DNA of 64,000 bases from Cylicocyclus nassatus (lineage: Eukaryota; Nematoda; Chromadorea; Rhabditida; Strongylidae), in assembly GCA_958299035.1 (NCBI GenBank), contig CATQJL010000001.1, forward strand, positions 32,661,554-32,725,553, read 5' to 3'. This document shows positions 22,091 to 34,015 of the stretch, piece after piece (the stretch's first letter is position 1; every line of letters begins with the position of its first letter). The notes below the pieces were generated by a model. The model was given only the letters and a program-made list of their open reading frames with translations. It made no database searches and was not told the origin of the DNA. Made by a program: the position numbers and the translations under genes.

Positions 22091-22488
22091 ACTCTTAGCG
22101 CGTTTAGTAGGATGGTTTAGGTTAGGAGCTATACGGCCACAGCGGTAAAAAGGAGATGCTTTTAAGAAAACAAAGCACCATTTCTTGAAGCGCTATATGG
22201 CATAGGGCTACACGACAGATTTTGTGGGAAAAAGAGATGCTTTAAGAACTTAGCTTCCTGCTATAGAGTGACTACTTGTAAAGATAAACAAAATAAGGCT
22301 GCAAATGCGGACATGATAACGTAGTCATTTGCTGACGTCTATGAAAGAGAAATGCGGTACCACCTCTACTTGAAGAATGAGCTCGTCAGTGAGATGATAG
22401 GTAAAACAAAAACACAAACATTGGCCATGACAAAAAAACTATTCTGATATTATGGGCATTCAGGCAGCGACTCTATAGATTGTTTCCC

Positions 22489-22730
22489 TTAGGCCGCGGG
22501 CAGTTCACGCGATTTGGTCGTCGCGATTCAATCGCTAAAGACAAGTATTACGAGTTCATTGCATGCCGATCTTATTGCATATCAGTTGTGATAGTTAGTC
22601 ACGATTAGTCGTGTTGGAAAACTATCACAACCGAAATGCGAGAAAATCGGCACGCAATGAATCGTGACATTTGTCTTTAGCGATTGAATCACGACGATCA
22701 AATTGCGTGAACTTTGCCCGAGGCCTTATA
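22489..22730. mobile_element. Fold-back MITE, about 240 bp
   Basis: AGGCCGCGGGCAGTTCACGC with GATTCAATCGCTAAAGACAA at the left returns inverted on the right (GCGATTGAATCACGACGATC... GAGGCCTTATA), giving arms of about 90 bp with some mismatches. A diverged relative lies at about 27766-27960 (ACGAGTCCATTGCATG, GTCGTAGTTATTCGGCGACT). Confidence 0.75.
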
Positions 22731-23495
22731 CCGGCAGCCGAGCTCCAGAGGGCAACAACTCTAGACTGCTTACCCTCACCGGCATCGCTGATAGGGGGTA
22801 GAGGGAGGGTAGAATACCCCGCACGCATGAGTCATCGCCTGCGCTCCATTATGTGGAGATAATTCTCGAAGAAGCTCAGTATTGCTTATTAAAGGAAGCA
22901 TCTCAAATTCCGTTTTCTTGACATCTACCCATGGAAAAACCACGAAACTTTGCGTGTCTGTTATAGATGGGGTCTTTAAGATTTTCTTTAGACTGTGATA
23001 CTTTTAACTTTCCAGGCATACAGCCTTGCAATATTTGCTTCATACATCTATAACAAGCTTGTTGCAAATATTCAGCTTTATTGTGTAGAGCTTACTTTGC
23101 TCTATCGAACAGTACCTCTTTGACTTTTGTTCCTGTCAAACATGCCGCGATATTGCTTGATAGTCAATGATGCGACAAATTTCCGAATAATCTAACACAA
23201 CAATCGTATCAACCTGGGGTAATCAATGCGTAATCAATGCGCAAATCAATCGACTACAGCTAACATGAGAAAATATGAACATACTGTCTGAGCATTATTG
23301 GAACCCTTTCTTAATATTTTGCGAACATTGAGCATAATTTTTATGTCTTTAGAGAAGAGACAAACAAAAGTTGTCTTGGGGAGGATATTTAGGTGACCTC
23401 ATAAGAAGTGACATGAACATATGAACTTACAAGGAAAGACTTTTCAGTCGAAGTTGCCTGTGCGCATGAAATCTATGCCATTTTGTAGAGTACTT

Positions 23496-23944
23496 GAAGG
23501 CAGTGTTCCCGTTCCGGCAGAGTCGCGCCCTGGGGGATATTGCTGTGTGGGTTTCCCGGTCATCCTTGTCATCTCCAGGCGCATTCCGGCTGGTTGATGT
23601 TTCCCTGGGCCAAGAAAATAGCCCTTGAACCGGCACGCGCAACTCCAATCAACGCGCGCTCGGACGACTTCGCTTGCCGTTCGGCGCGGGACCACACGAC
23701 TGCTCTCCCGCATTGCGCATGCTGTCCAAAGCAAAAATTACAGGCAGCAGGGGCCTCTTGCCAAGCCCCCCCCCCCCAATTTCCCATTATAATCCTCTTC
23801 CGAGCTGCCATTTGAGAATAGGGTAAACACACCGAAACAGGTCTTTTCACTCGTTTCAAAGCTCAAATTAGGGGCCTACGGGTCGAAAAGGCCGAAAACA
23901 TGCAAAAGGAGGGTAATGCAAAATCTGCGGGGATACTGCCTTTA
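23496..23944. mobile_element. Member of AAAGGCA-ended MITE family
   Basis: Begins GAAGGCAGTGTTCCCG and ends, in reverse complement, TAAAGGCAGTATCCCC. The interior is GC-rich, with a poly-C run near 23767 and several overlapping frames that I treat as shadows of composition. Similar ends occur at 20783-21213 and 29526-29888. Confidence 0.6.
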
Positions 23945-25514
23945 ACTGTGGCTCAGAATCTGTCGCTCACTGCTGTGAACCTCTGGGCACCGGCTGTTGG
24001 CGTATTATGGGCCAAGGAATTGAGTGCTTGAGTGAATCAAAACAATACAAAATTGCTCGAATATTCCAATGGATTTCGAGATAGCCTATGCAACAAATAC
24101 TTTTTGTTGGTGAAGTTGTGCTTGAAAGGGTACTATTTCTGCTTTAGAATGTCTAATTTTCTTTAAATTCTGCGTTGATTTCGCTCCAAAAATGCTTAAA
24201 CCGGCGTCCAAAGGCAAGCAGCAGAACCAACAACAGACCGAAATCAGGCTCAAGGATCTACATGCATTATGAATTTCATGGAAAGGCCATCTTTGATTGC
24301 AACACTTCCCTTGCCACCTTGAAACGTTCAAAAAATTTGCTTTTGGGCAGCTGAGCGTCATTCTTCGGCGAGTTGTAATATATTTTGTGAAAAATCGGCA
24401 TACTGAATATGAAAAGACTGACACTAGAAAAATTTGGCCAGTAAAGGTATTGGGATATCGACTTGCATCAGATTAACCTGATCTTTTCTATAAACGATAA
24501 ATACGCACAAAACAATGATTTGCTCACAGTCAGAATGAGCTCAGTGCCCAGGAACAGAGTTTTATGATCAAAGTTATGGGCTGAATTCGAAATGTTATAC
24601 ATTTCTCTTTTTTGAAAGGCCAGACTAAGTTAGTATCCTTTGTTGGATTTTTGTTGCTGTGGATTACTTTAGGTTTTTGAAATGGACTTCATGCTAATAA
24701 GGTTTTAAAGGGCTAAAATGATGATCACTTGTGAATCAGAAGCAAGCGAAGGGTGCAAACTTCATTTCTGATTCAGCTAGTTCAGACTGTTTGGTTGTTA
24801 TATTGATTCTTGATTCTTTTCCCAAGCTGCTTGAAGTTTGCATAAATTGATGAGGGCGATGTCACTCGATAACGAGTACTAGCCTATAACATCCGCCTTA
24901 TTCCAGGTTGTTTGCAAGTTTTGATCCCGATCGGTATAGAAGTGGAAATCTCTATTCCGCACAAATGCATAAATATGACCAAATAAACATTCAGCTTTTA
25001 CGTGCCACCTATATGTAATCTCTGTCTGTCACTAATTTAGTGGCAGACAGATACATATGCACATGCTCATACACATACACATACACGTACATATACACAT
25101 ACACATACACATATGCACACATGAACCCTTAGCCCTGTAGGTAATTTTGCGTTCCTGAAAATCACTTTGATTCTAAGCGGTGGCATAGTACGACTTCAGA
25201 AAACTCTTGCATAGACGTGCTTTAATCAGAGCGAAGGGGTTAAAGAGAAGTTCAAAGCATATGCTGTGTAACTTTACACCTATATCCTGTAGAGCAGATT
25301 TGGTGTTGGAAAAGCATATGCAGGTTGCCTTCAAACGACAAAGGGATTAATTTGAATGGCAAGGAATTGGCCTAATTGTAGTTCAATAGCTGTGTAGCAG
25401 CGGCAGAGACCAGGAAGATCTAAGCTCCTGACAATCTCATATCATTCGACTTATCATAGCCTTCAAACATTTTTGGACAGTCCTGTTAAGCAGATAACTG
25501 CTGATACTATCTAG
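23945..25514 (+). other. Gene 1 intron H-J, distal part
   Basis: AT-rich with no convincing exon. It ends with a (CATA)n-like microsatellite at about 25027-25124 inside inverted flanks (CTGTCTGTCACTAATTTAGT, then GGCAGACAG) and the phrase CCCTTAGCCCTGTAG, which recalls the flanks of the other two microsatellites. Confidence 0.5.
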
Positions 25515-25649
25515 GATGATGGCCCAATAGTGGAGTTGAACGTCAATGATGGCTTCAAGTTGGTGTTGGTATGGAAATTCAAATCTGCAGATGGGAAAAC
25601 TTATGACCTGAACCTAATAAAAAGATTTGAGCTGCTTCAGTTTACGAAG
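25515..25649 (+). CDS. Gene 1 exon J: membrane-proximal domain
   Basis: 135 bp (45 codons, phase 0 in and out) between acceptor GATACTATCTAG and donor AAG|GTAAGC. The frame includes DDGPIVELNVNDGFKLVLVW, then KFKSADGKTYDLNLIKRFEL. Alternating hydrophobic residues (VELNV, KLVLVWKF) indicate beta strands. The phases fit exon H before and exon K after, so it probably encodes the first half of a membrane-proximal beta domain. A later acceptor (CCCAATAG) would shorten it. Confidence 0.72.
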
Positions 25650-28396
25650 GTAAGCAAGCTCTGTCTAAGGTCTAAGGTCACATATTTGCAGCATTACTTT
25701 AGGAGACAAGTGCACAGGATTACACAAGAAAAGTTCTTTCCATTGATCCAAAATCCGATCAATTTACTATAGGGGTAGAGTGTTTTTCAAATATTTCAGC
25801 TGCGTGTGGCAAGCGTAAGAAAATACCGACTGTTTAGAGATGAAGCATTCCACTGGCGTTTGCTGTTGAGAACTATTTTTTGCACAAATGAGAGCCATTC
25901 TTATACATTGAAAACATGGGGAGAAAAATGATGTAAAGTTCAAAAAGGCTTTAATAATTGAAATTACATTAATTGAACAATTTTTGGTCAGAATTTCGAA
26001 AATAGACTAAAAATGGTTTCTTGCTTCTGCACAAAGACCAATTTTCTTGGTCTTTCAACCATAATGTCAATATACAGCAGAAAACCGTATGAAGAAAGAA
26101 GTTCGAAGCTGGATTTTTCTGACAGTTTTTTTGCCCTGATCATTCCGCTAGCGCGAACATGAAGATGCGCTGAGAATGGAGACAACGGCGGTAATGTGCA
26201 GTCAGCTAAATTCTTTAAAGAAACTGCTCTGTGATTAAGACTTCTTGCTCATTTGCTCTTCTTGAAGTTTGAATCCAGTCCAAGTAATGTTCAAAAAAAA
26301 CTTATTTTGCTTTTATTTTATACCATTGCTTTCTGGATTGTTCATTTTTGACGCTTAATCTCGAAGTGTTGGAGTTGCTTTTTGGGGCTTGTCGTGCTAT
26401 GCACCGGAATCAATATATATTTATTCACACTTTCGGCTAAAGCTAAACGCGTTCGTCATAGTTTGAAATCGTCCTATGCACGAGTTTATCCTATCAGAAA
26501 CCGCCTCAAGACTCAAAAGACTCTCATTGCGTTACTAAAACATGAAACCTAAAGATACAGCATTCAACTAAGAACAAAGACGATAAAGTGGTTTGCAATC
26601 ACTATACCAGTCAGTGAGCTCGAACTTCTTTATACACCTAACAAAGTGGCCTCACAACCTCAAAAGACGGAAATTTTTTTGATAAGGGTTAGGCACTCAT
26701 TCTTTCAGTTCAAATTTGGATTTTTGAGGGCAATCTAAGACGCTCTCAAAGTCTTGCGCACCAGGATTTCTGATGCACGTACTAAGATCATGACCTCCAC
26801 GCAAGTGTCTGCGCCGTCATGAAGCTATGTGCCTCCATGTTTGGCAAGTGATAAGGTACACTACTTCCATTACCGTGCATCGCCTTCCTTGCCCTTAGGG
26901 CGCATTATGCATTCCAAGTCATTCAAATCCTATCATATGTTTCATTACGTACGAGGTTGTTGTTTAAGGTATTATCAGCCCTGCAGGTCTGCTTGGTGTA
27001 CTAACTTTCTGACCGTCTTGCTCAGCTCCTCAAGAAGTGTGCCTAGAAGAACCCTATAAGTAGATCTGCTATTCGGTTTGCTACGGCAGAGTAGGCCTTT
27101 TGTTGACGTCAAAGAAAACCCTGACAGCTGTAGTGTACATATTTGCGACAGATTTCCTACTTGTGTGGTGTGCGTCGAAATGCAATTAATCAGGACTTTC
27201 CTGCTGCTGTGCCTGCGATACCAAATTGTTCTCCAACCATTTTTCGATAGCTGCATTTTGAATTCTAGAATGGCAGCTTATTGGGCTTTTTCCGTGTCAT
27301 TTCAGTGTGACGAAACTGCTGTTGCAGATGCTAAAAAATACAGCTCTTCTTGAATGGGGCAAACTTATAAAGTCGTCCATTGGCGGCAGTACAAGAGCGG
27401 TTTTGCGCGATTACCGGAAAATATTATCTTGGACATGAAGACTATAGCAAATGCTAGTGCTGAATGCTGGTCCATAACGAGTCCGCTAATCTGCTTGTCA
27501 TTGACTACATCAACGAAAGACTGCACATCAAAGACGCTCCTTTAAAAGTAATATGATCTCTTTGATGCTAAAACCATGAAGATTTGCGAAGGCTGATGTT
27601 CCTGAAGTAGCCCAAGTGTAGTTTGCATGGAGTTATTGTAAGAAACGTTCGTGTAAAGCAAAGTTACGCGGAAGTACTTTGCCACGCATCCTTAGTCAAC
27701 GCGCGTTTCGTGCAGGCGATCTACAAACATAGGTGAATGGTCTAAAGGGGAGGGCATACATCACGCAATTTCGTCGCCTCGCGTTTTCCCGACAAGACAA
27801 CTGTTACGAGTCCATTGCATGTTGATCATTTTGTCATTCGGTTGTCGTAGTTATTCGGCGACTAGTTGCTAACCATTTTTCCCCCGGCATACTTCCTTCA
27901 CTGAAATCGTCGCGATTTGCCCGAATCTCAGCGGTAACGCGTCGCTGACTTCAAATAAGCGACGTCACCTAATCGCTGAGATTGGACTTCTTTTGTGAAA
28001 TTTTCTATGATCGTTTCTTAGCCTTTTGGGCTGTTTTCTTGTTTACTATTTCAAACATACACTTTAGAGCTGATCACGGCTTTGAAAAGACGCTTTTTTG
28101 AGTTTTGGAGAAAAGATCGCAAACTAAGCAAGCTTGATGAATCACAAATGGCTCTGCACAGTCAAATAATGCGAATACGGATTTCAGATTATTGATTTGA
28201 ATGAAAACATTTGAGTAAAGTTCATTTGAAACCCCGTATGATCATTCGTGTTTCGAATTTTATTCGAAACCGCTTTGATTGTTCGAAGTTTTCCAATATT
28301 ATTCGAAAACGGAAAACTCAAGTTTCGAACTGAATGCGAATACATTCAGTGTTTCATCCAAAGATCGAATTTCTAATCAATTCGGACCCAGGTATA
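25650..28396 (+). other. Gene 1 intron J-K, first part
   Basis: No exon fitting the chain. Around 26975-27550 several overlapping frames exist on both strands (for example a 93-codon minus frame at 26975-27256 and a Cys-rich plus frame at 27078-27353); none shows a recognisable domain, and this block may be an old mobile element. A relative of the 22489-22730 MITE lies near 27766-27960. Confidence 0.45.
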
Positions 28397-29372
28397 CAGG
28401 GTGGTCCACATGAAGTGTGACACGAGAAGAAAATATTATAATTTTGCAAGGACTGAATAAAATCAGAAGCTTTTGTCCTTGTCTAATGGAGAAGAGAATT
28501 CTGTATAAAAACTTTTAACTAACTTTTGAGATATTTGTCCCTGCTTTTTTAAAAATCGTTTTTTTCCTGCAAGCCTCTTCCAAAAATTCTTCGATTTGCG
28601 CGCAGTGATTTATCCAAACTCTCCCTAGGTTTCTTTTAGAAAATCAAATGACATGGATTTCGAAGGGCAGACTTTTTCCTTTCAGAGAGACAGAAAAGAA
28701 GTTTGCGGGTTCAAGATAGGCGAGCTAGCGGGCCAAATATAATTTTTTCCAGTGTCCAAAGATGGATTTTACGCAACTGCAGTTTCTTCTTTCCTCTGTG
28801 GATTGGTGTCTAGTCACGAAAAACACTCCCAAAGGAGCCTATAGTGTTTCCTTTGATCCAAGAAAGTGCCACAGTCCTCCAAAGTTTGCTTTCGATGTTT
28901 TTCAAAATCTCGAATAACTGCGGTTTTCATTGCGACGGCGACTGCCTTTGTTAAATCTTCAAGTTTAACCAGGTTTACCGAGAATCGAAGTCGGGAACAA
29001 GCACAACAAAACAAAATAAGGAGAAGACGACTATCATCAAAACATGAAATGAAAAAGACTTAAGAATGAATTTTTGGAGCCCGTCAAACATTGTGTGGGC
29101 CACGTATAAGAACGTGTTTGGGCTTCCCACTCAAACATTTCTAAACCCACTCTCTTCCTAGCCTATCTGTGGGCAAAATGCTCTCTCTTCCAGATCCATT
29201 TCATTGGATTTACTAAAAGGAGATCCTAGGACAAAGTTCCGCCAAAAACCATTGCGCGCATTTTGAATTTTTTCAAGCAGAATAAATTCTTTCAGCAAAG
29301 CCGAGGGTGGATTATTGAGTCCTAGCAAAGTTAAGAAGCTTTTGTGCGTCACATTTCATGTGGACCACCGTG
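28397..29372. mobile_element. Mariner-type element, 976 bp, TA-flanked
   Basis: CAGGGTGGTCCACATGAAGT at the left and, in reverse complement, CACGGTGGTCCACATGAAAT at the right form inverted repeats of about 25 bp with few mismatches, flanked by TA (28395-28396 and 29373-29374). Minus frames at 28814-29014 and 29158-29352 (THKSFLTLLGLNNPPSALL) could be transposase remnants, but no DDE motif can be seen. Inserted in the intron J-K. Confidence 0.88.
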
Positions 29373-29525
29373 TAGTGCACAAACATCATTAACGAGTTGG
29401 CGCCATATCAGAGCCTTTGTCGTTCTGAGGTCAAGTTTAGGCCAACTCACTGGGTATATAAAGAAGTTAGAGCTCACTTACTGGTATGATAGTTTGCAAA
29501 CCATTTTGTCGACTTCTACTTAGGC

Positions 29526-29888
29526 TAAAGGCACCGTTCGCCCAGATTCTCGACTTCCAGCTTTTTGTCGTTTTAGGCCTTTGTCATGTCCCTGTTTTCA
29601 AATATGAAGTCGAGAATCCGCGAAAACCCCAACAATCCCCATTCCGGAGAAACCACAGGCCGGCTTTTTAGAACGGTGATTGGAGAGCGCGCACAAATGG
29701 GCGGGCATGGATGGGGAGGGGCGGGCATGAATTGGGGTCCTTGTGCGTCTTCGCTATTCCGAAGCGATTTTCTCGCTTTCGAAGCGGCATTTTGCTCCGT
29801 CACTTGGGCATTGGCTTGATAGGAGGCCCTAGTGTTAAATGCTGCCAAAAGCTCAACACCCTCAACTTAGGGTGGACGGTGCCTTTAA
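29526..29888. mobile_element. MITE with TAAAGGCACCGT ends
   Basis: TAAAGGCACCGTTCGCCC at 29526 and, inverted, TTAAAGGCACCGTCCACC at the right. The interior is GC-rich with a motif GGGCGGGCATG also reminiscent of the core of 20783-21213 (GGTGGGCGGGCG), supporting one family. Confidence 0.7.
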
Positions 29889-30301
29889 GCATCAGTTTGA
29901 TCCCGTATTTAGAAATTCCTGTTTTGCTAACACATTGGTCTCTTCCTGAGTCTCAGGACGGTTTTTGTTACGATATGTTACTTTTGCATTCGACAATTTC
30001 ATACTGAAGACATATAGCCAAAATGTTAGTCGAATGAAGAGATACCAATGCCGATGCACAGCTCGACAAGCCACAACTAACTTCTGGATTCATTTTTTCA
30101 AAATTTCTAGCTAAATTCTCCTAATGCTGCTCACATTACCTCTTTGTTCCCGCTAATCCTGGTTTTCTCCTCAAAGCGGGGCTCGAGAGTGGAAGGACAT
30201 CTATGAACCTTCTACACATTACTCGAAATTCGGGTGTCAAATAACAGGATGTTTTGTAACATAGATCTCTTTCTAACAACTTCAACCCTTTGCTATACCT
30301 T

Positions 30302-30408
30302 CTCAGACAATCACAGGCTCTCAGCCGGCAGCCACAAAGCCACCGCGCTTTTGGTGGGTTTGCGCGGTGGCTTTGTGGCTGCCGGCTGAAAGCCTGTAAT
30401 TGTCTGAG
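30302..30408. repeat. Near-perfect 47-bp-arm hairpin
   Basis: 30302-30348 and 30362-30408 are reverse complements at 45 of 47 positions with a 13-nt loop (TTTTGGTGGGTTT). The arms include CAGCCGGCAGCCACAAAGCC. Open minus-strand frames across it are by-products of the palindrome. Confidence 0.92.
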
Positions 30409-30661
30409 TTCCTTGCTAATCCGCGGAATGTGAGCGCACCGCATACATGACTGTATACTATCGAAATGTACAACAAACATTTTATTTTACTGAGGCTCCG
30501 CTCAAAGTTGCTTGACCTGTATTGGTGCCAAGACGCAGTACTAGCACAGCGCTGTCCCATCTATTTTTACATTTGATTTTGAACATAATCCTTGTTAATA
30601 TGCAGGTAATTTTGGCAAACAAAGAACATTGTCTGTTGATTGACATGGGAAATATAATATA

Positions 30662-31478
30662 TTAGGTGGATCCAGAAGTTCGTGCCGTTTTTAGACTTGT
30701 GCTCGATAGAACGCTTCATTTTTATTATGTCTGAATTTCGCTAAATGTCAAATTTTTCATTATAGACATTTGAAGGCGCTTTAATAACCATCTGATAACA
30801 CAAACGTTTTTCAAATCAATGCAATTTTTTGCACTTTTTAGCTTCCTCTTTGGAATTTTGCTGAATTGTTTTGCCAGAGCATTAAATTTTGAAAAAACGC
30901 GTGACACTAAACGCACCAAACAATGCGAAATCCTCATTGTAATCCTTAAACTCGGTTAATACTACCGCTAGTATTACGAAGTAAATGAGCGATTACGGCG
31001 TGAAAATGGACAGATTTTGGAATTTCCACTATAATCTTGCGCACCCATGAAATAGGGAATCACAGCGATTTTATCTGCAAAAGTCGCATGTTTCGCGAAG
31101 AAAAGGTAGTTGTCAGAAAGAGGAGAGAAAGATGCATTGAATGGACATAGAAATTGGTCACGTAAGAAAACATGTTCTAGTAAGCATGCTAGAGAGATGC
31201 AAGAATTGCATTATTTTTAAAAAGGTTTGTCTTATCAGGTGGTTATTCAAGCACCTTCAAAGTCTAAAATTTTTCTGAAAATCAGCGGAAACAGGCGTGA
31301 TAAAAATGAAGGGTTCTAGTTTTCGGCATTATCTCAACGCTCATCGAAACAGTCACAATGTAAGCACAGCTGCTTGAAAGAGGAAGAGATTCTATCGGAT
31401 AGTGTTTGAACAATGTGACCGTCTTTAAACGATTTCAGTATAGGTCTAAAAACGGCACGAACTTTTGGACCCATCTAA
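30662..31478. mobile_element. Mariner-type element, 817 bp, TA-flanked
   Basis: TTAGGTGGATCCAGAAGTTC at the left; TTAGATGGGTCCAAAAGTTC at the right (inverted). The inverted repeats run about 35 bp (to CGTGCCGTTTTTAGAC). TA duplications at 30660-30661 and 31479-31480. A minus frame (30725-30937) is short and basic but has no transposase motif I can name. Inserted in the intron J-K, 160 bp before exon K. Confidence 0.9.
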
Positions 31479-31636
31479 TAACATATAATATAAACATATA
31501 AACAAATATATATAAATGTAATAATATATATTTCGAGGCACCTCAACACTCACAATTTCGCAAGTTGTCTGTACCGCAAAACTTTTTTCAGTCCTAAGTT
31601 CTATCAGGCAAATTTAACTTGAAGTGTAATTTTCAG

Positions 31637-31742
31637 CTCTCTCCAGCACTTCTTTTTTATTTGGGTTGCTATTACTTTGCAGTAAACGCTACGCTTAAGG
31701 ACAATCGTAATGTTTACGAGCGCACAGAAGAAAAGTGTTATG
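31637..31742 (+). CDS. Gene 1 exon K: membrane-proximal domain, second half
   Basis: Acceptor GTGTAATTTTCAG, 106 bp (phase 0 in, phase 1 out), donor G|GTATGC. The frame reads LSPALLFYLGCYYFAVNATL, then KDNRNVYERTEEKCYG. It has a hydrophobic strand, an N-glycosylation motif (NAT) and two cysteines that could pair. An inner acceptor (TTACTTTGCAG at 31680) would give a shorter exon with a different entry phase; the longer form fits exon J. Confidence 0.72.
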
Positions 31743-31787
31743 GTATGCAATAAACATTTTGAAAATAATCTCCGTTGGTTTTTACAG

Positions 31788-31888
31788 GTTTTACTTCTCT
31801 TTCTTATCTTGTGTGCTTCATTATTGCTGGTGTAATAGTAGTTCTTTCCTGTATAGCTCTTTGGTGCTGCATAAACAGTAAGAAAAGA
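31788..31888 (+). CDS. Gene 1 exon L: transmembrane segment
   Basis: Acceptor GGTTTTTACAG, donor AGA|GTAAGC, 101 bp (phase 1 in, phase 0 out), separated from exon K by a 45-bp intron. The frame reads GFTSLSYLVCFIIAGVIVVL, then SCIALWCCINSKKR: about 23 uninterrupted hydrophobic residues followed by a basic stop-transfer SKKR. This defines the protein as single-pass with an outside N-terminus if a signal peptide exists upstream. The Cys cluster at the cytoplasmic end (CIALWCC) could be palmitoylated. Confidence 0.82.
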
Positions 31889-33712
31889 GTAAGCTGTTCA
31901 GATTTACACTGCATTAATCATCGCCATAAATTGTTAGTATTCTGTTGAAATTTAATGTCACTTGGAAGCGATTGAGATGCGGCTGCATCAAACATCAGCA
32001 TCTACACATAAGATGATGATGATGTGCGGGTCTTTCAAAAAATTTTATTGTCTTGAGAAGACGCCGTCAAATAAGCACAGAAAATGGAGGTTGAGCCAAA
32101 TATGAAAGACATGAAATAAAATGGAGACTCGGTAGGAAAATATAAACTCCGTCGGGCCTCTCACACGATTGATGGGTATATCTGAACCTCAAGATTAGTC
32201 AACTCTTGCATTCTTTACGAAGAACTAGTAAATAGATACAAGCATGAAGGCCGCTAATAGAGCCGAAAACGTCTAGGCGGTAGCGTCCCTTTCCGATAAA
32301 CGCCCATTCGCGTTCAACATTCAATACCGTTCGGATAAACCGCCCGCGGGTTCGCCATCTCGGTGTGTCAAGTCTTCACTGATTCGCGACTTCACATTGC
32401 AAATCAGGGACATCAGAAGGCCTTTAAAGGACAAAAACATGGAATTTGGGAATCTTGGTGGTGCCTTCAAATGGTCACAGAAACATAATTTAAGTCAGTT
32501 TCGCTACAAGATGCGTACTTACATGCATGTAATCTGAATAACGTTTCAAACATGGCATTTGTGGGTGGATGAGCCTAACTTCAAACATAACTTAGTTGTG
32601 ATGTAAACATTACATGCGGAAGTTTTTCGCCATTAGACTCTTGACGCATGCATGTCAAAATGCTTCTCATATTATTTTATCGAAAGTACGCGTACATTGT
32701 TTTTTGTTCGATGTCTTCCTTGGTTCACTGCCTGTCGTGAAAATCTGTTCACTAATTTGTTCAGGACCTATTTATAATGGCTATTACGCACGCTTCAGTA
32801 TTTGACTCTCTTGTCAGGCTACTCAGATGTTACGTGATTTTTGAAAGTAGTGTGAAAACCGCTTTGAAACTAGACTGCGGATAGAGGAATGGTATGTCGC
32901 CGAAATGAGGCGGCCCCCGCGGTCAACTAGAACAAATACGCACCTTTTCACATGCATGGGGTTGCGTTTTCGCAAGAAATCCGCGATGGACCCCCTACAT
33001 TAAGCGACATATAGTCTTCCACCTGACCTCATCGACTCACACAGATTTCTAAAATCTTCGATCAGTAGTTTCGTAGGAAATTCACGTTATCTTTCTGAAA
33101 CAAACTTTGCTTTTGATAAGGTAATACTCTTTCCGAAACTTTTTGCACATCCAGAAACGATCGTTATTACGTTCCTGCTACTGATCCTAGTCGAAGGCAG
33201 CCTCTACAACGTTTCAAAAAGGTTTTCGAAAAATGATGGATCAAAAGACAAAAAGAATGTACGTAATTCGAAACATTAAGCCGAGCCAGAGTGCCGGCTT
33301 TTCAATCACGTAAGCTTAGAGCAAAAACTGTTTAGAGTGTGCCACTGCCGTTTTTCAAAGTAATAGCAGATTGTTGCATATGCTGTAGATCCGCAATTTC
33401 CTTGGTGCAAAGGAAGGGCGCAGTTGTTAAATGGAAAAAAATCTTGTCATCGAGAGAAATGTGAAAAAAGGCGTCGTAGAGCAAACCCTTCTTTACAACT
33501 TCAAATCCAGGGGCGGTATGTATCAATCTTCCGTTCGGGTAACTGTGCCCGTAAAAGTCGTAATCCTGTCGGACGCGGGCGCCCAAGGCGACCTGCCTGC
33601 GCGATTCGGCCTGACCGTGCACGAGCCCGGCAGGTAGGTCTGCAATGCCTGTACACCTACCCAAATCCGTTTTTGTATAAACTGTTTAAAGAAAGCACTT
33701 TCCTTATTTAGA
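31889..33712 (+). other. Gene 1 intron L-M, first part
   Basis: AT-rich, no exon that fits. GC-richer patches at about 32270-32380 and 32900-32935 contain CCGCGG, like the cluster at 15985. A short CA-poor, GATGAT run lies near 32010. Confidence 0.45.
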
Positions 33713-34007
33713 TGGCCGAAAATATTAGCAATTATAAAAGTCCTTGTTTTATTGGGTCGCACCGGACACAGTGGAATCTCAGCAGTTTACTAGCGATCGG
33801 AATAATGCATAATCAACAAACGGTTACGGTAACTATATATACACCCGACAATGGGAACGTACACTCGGTACCTAGGAAGGCTTGGAACAGGCGGAAAGCT
33901 CATGGGAACCAGAGTTTGAAACTAGCGGCACAACACCATGGATCGAAAACAACAGAAAACGATAACGATACCAGTCAAATACAATATATAATAAATACTC
34001 CCCAACA
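33713..34007 (-). mobile_element. 3' LTR of a truncated Ty3/gypsy element (295 bp)
   Basis: On the minus strand it starts TGTTGGGGAGTATTTATTAT directly after the purine tract GAGGGGGAGA (34008-34018) and ends TTTTCGGCCA. TG...CA ends, a TATATATA box (about 33833) and an AATAAA signal (about 33748-33753) fit an LTR. No matching 5' LTR is in the window, so the element is truncated upstream. Confidence 0.75.
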
Positions 34008-34015
34008 TCTCCCCC

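Noticed and set aside
26975..27256. 93-codon minus frame
   Set aside because: No domain or splice support; overlaps other open frames; possibly an old mobile element, but not supportable.
30136..30480. 114-codon minus frame
   Set aside because: Produced by the 47-bp-arm hairpin; the two halves are complementary.
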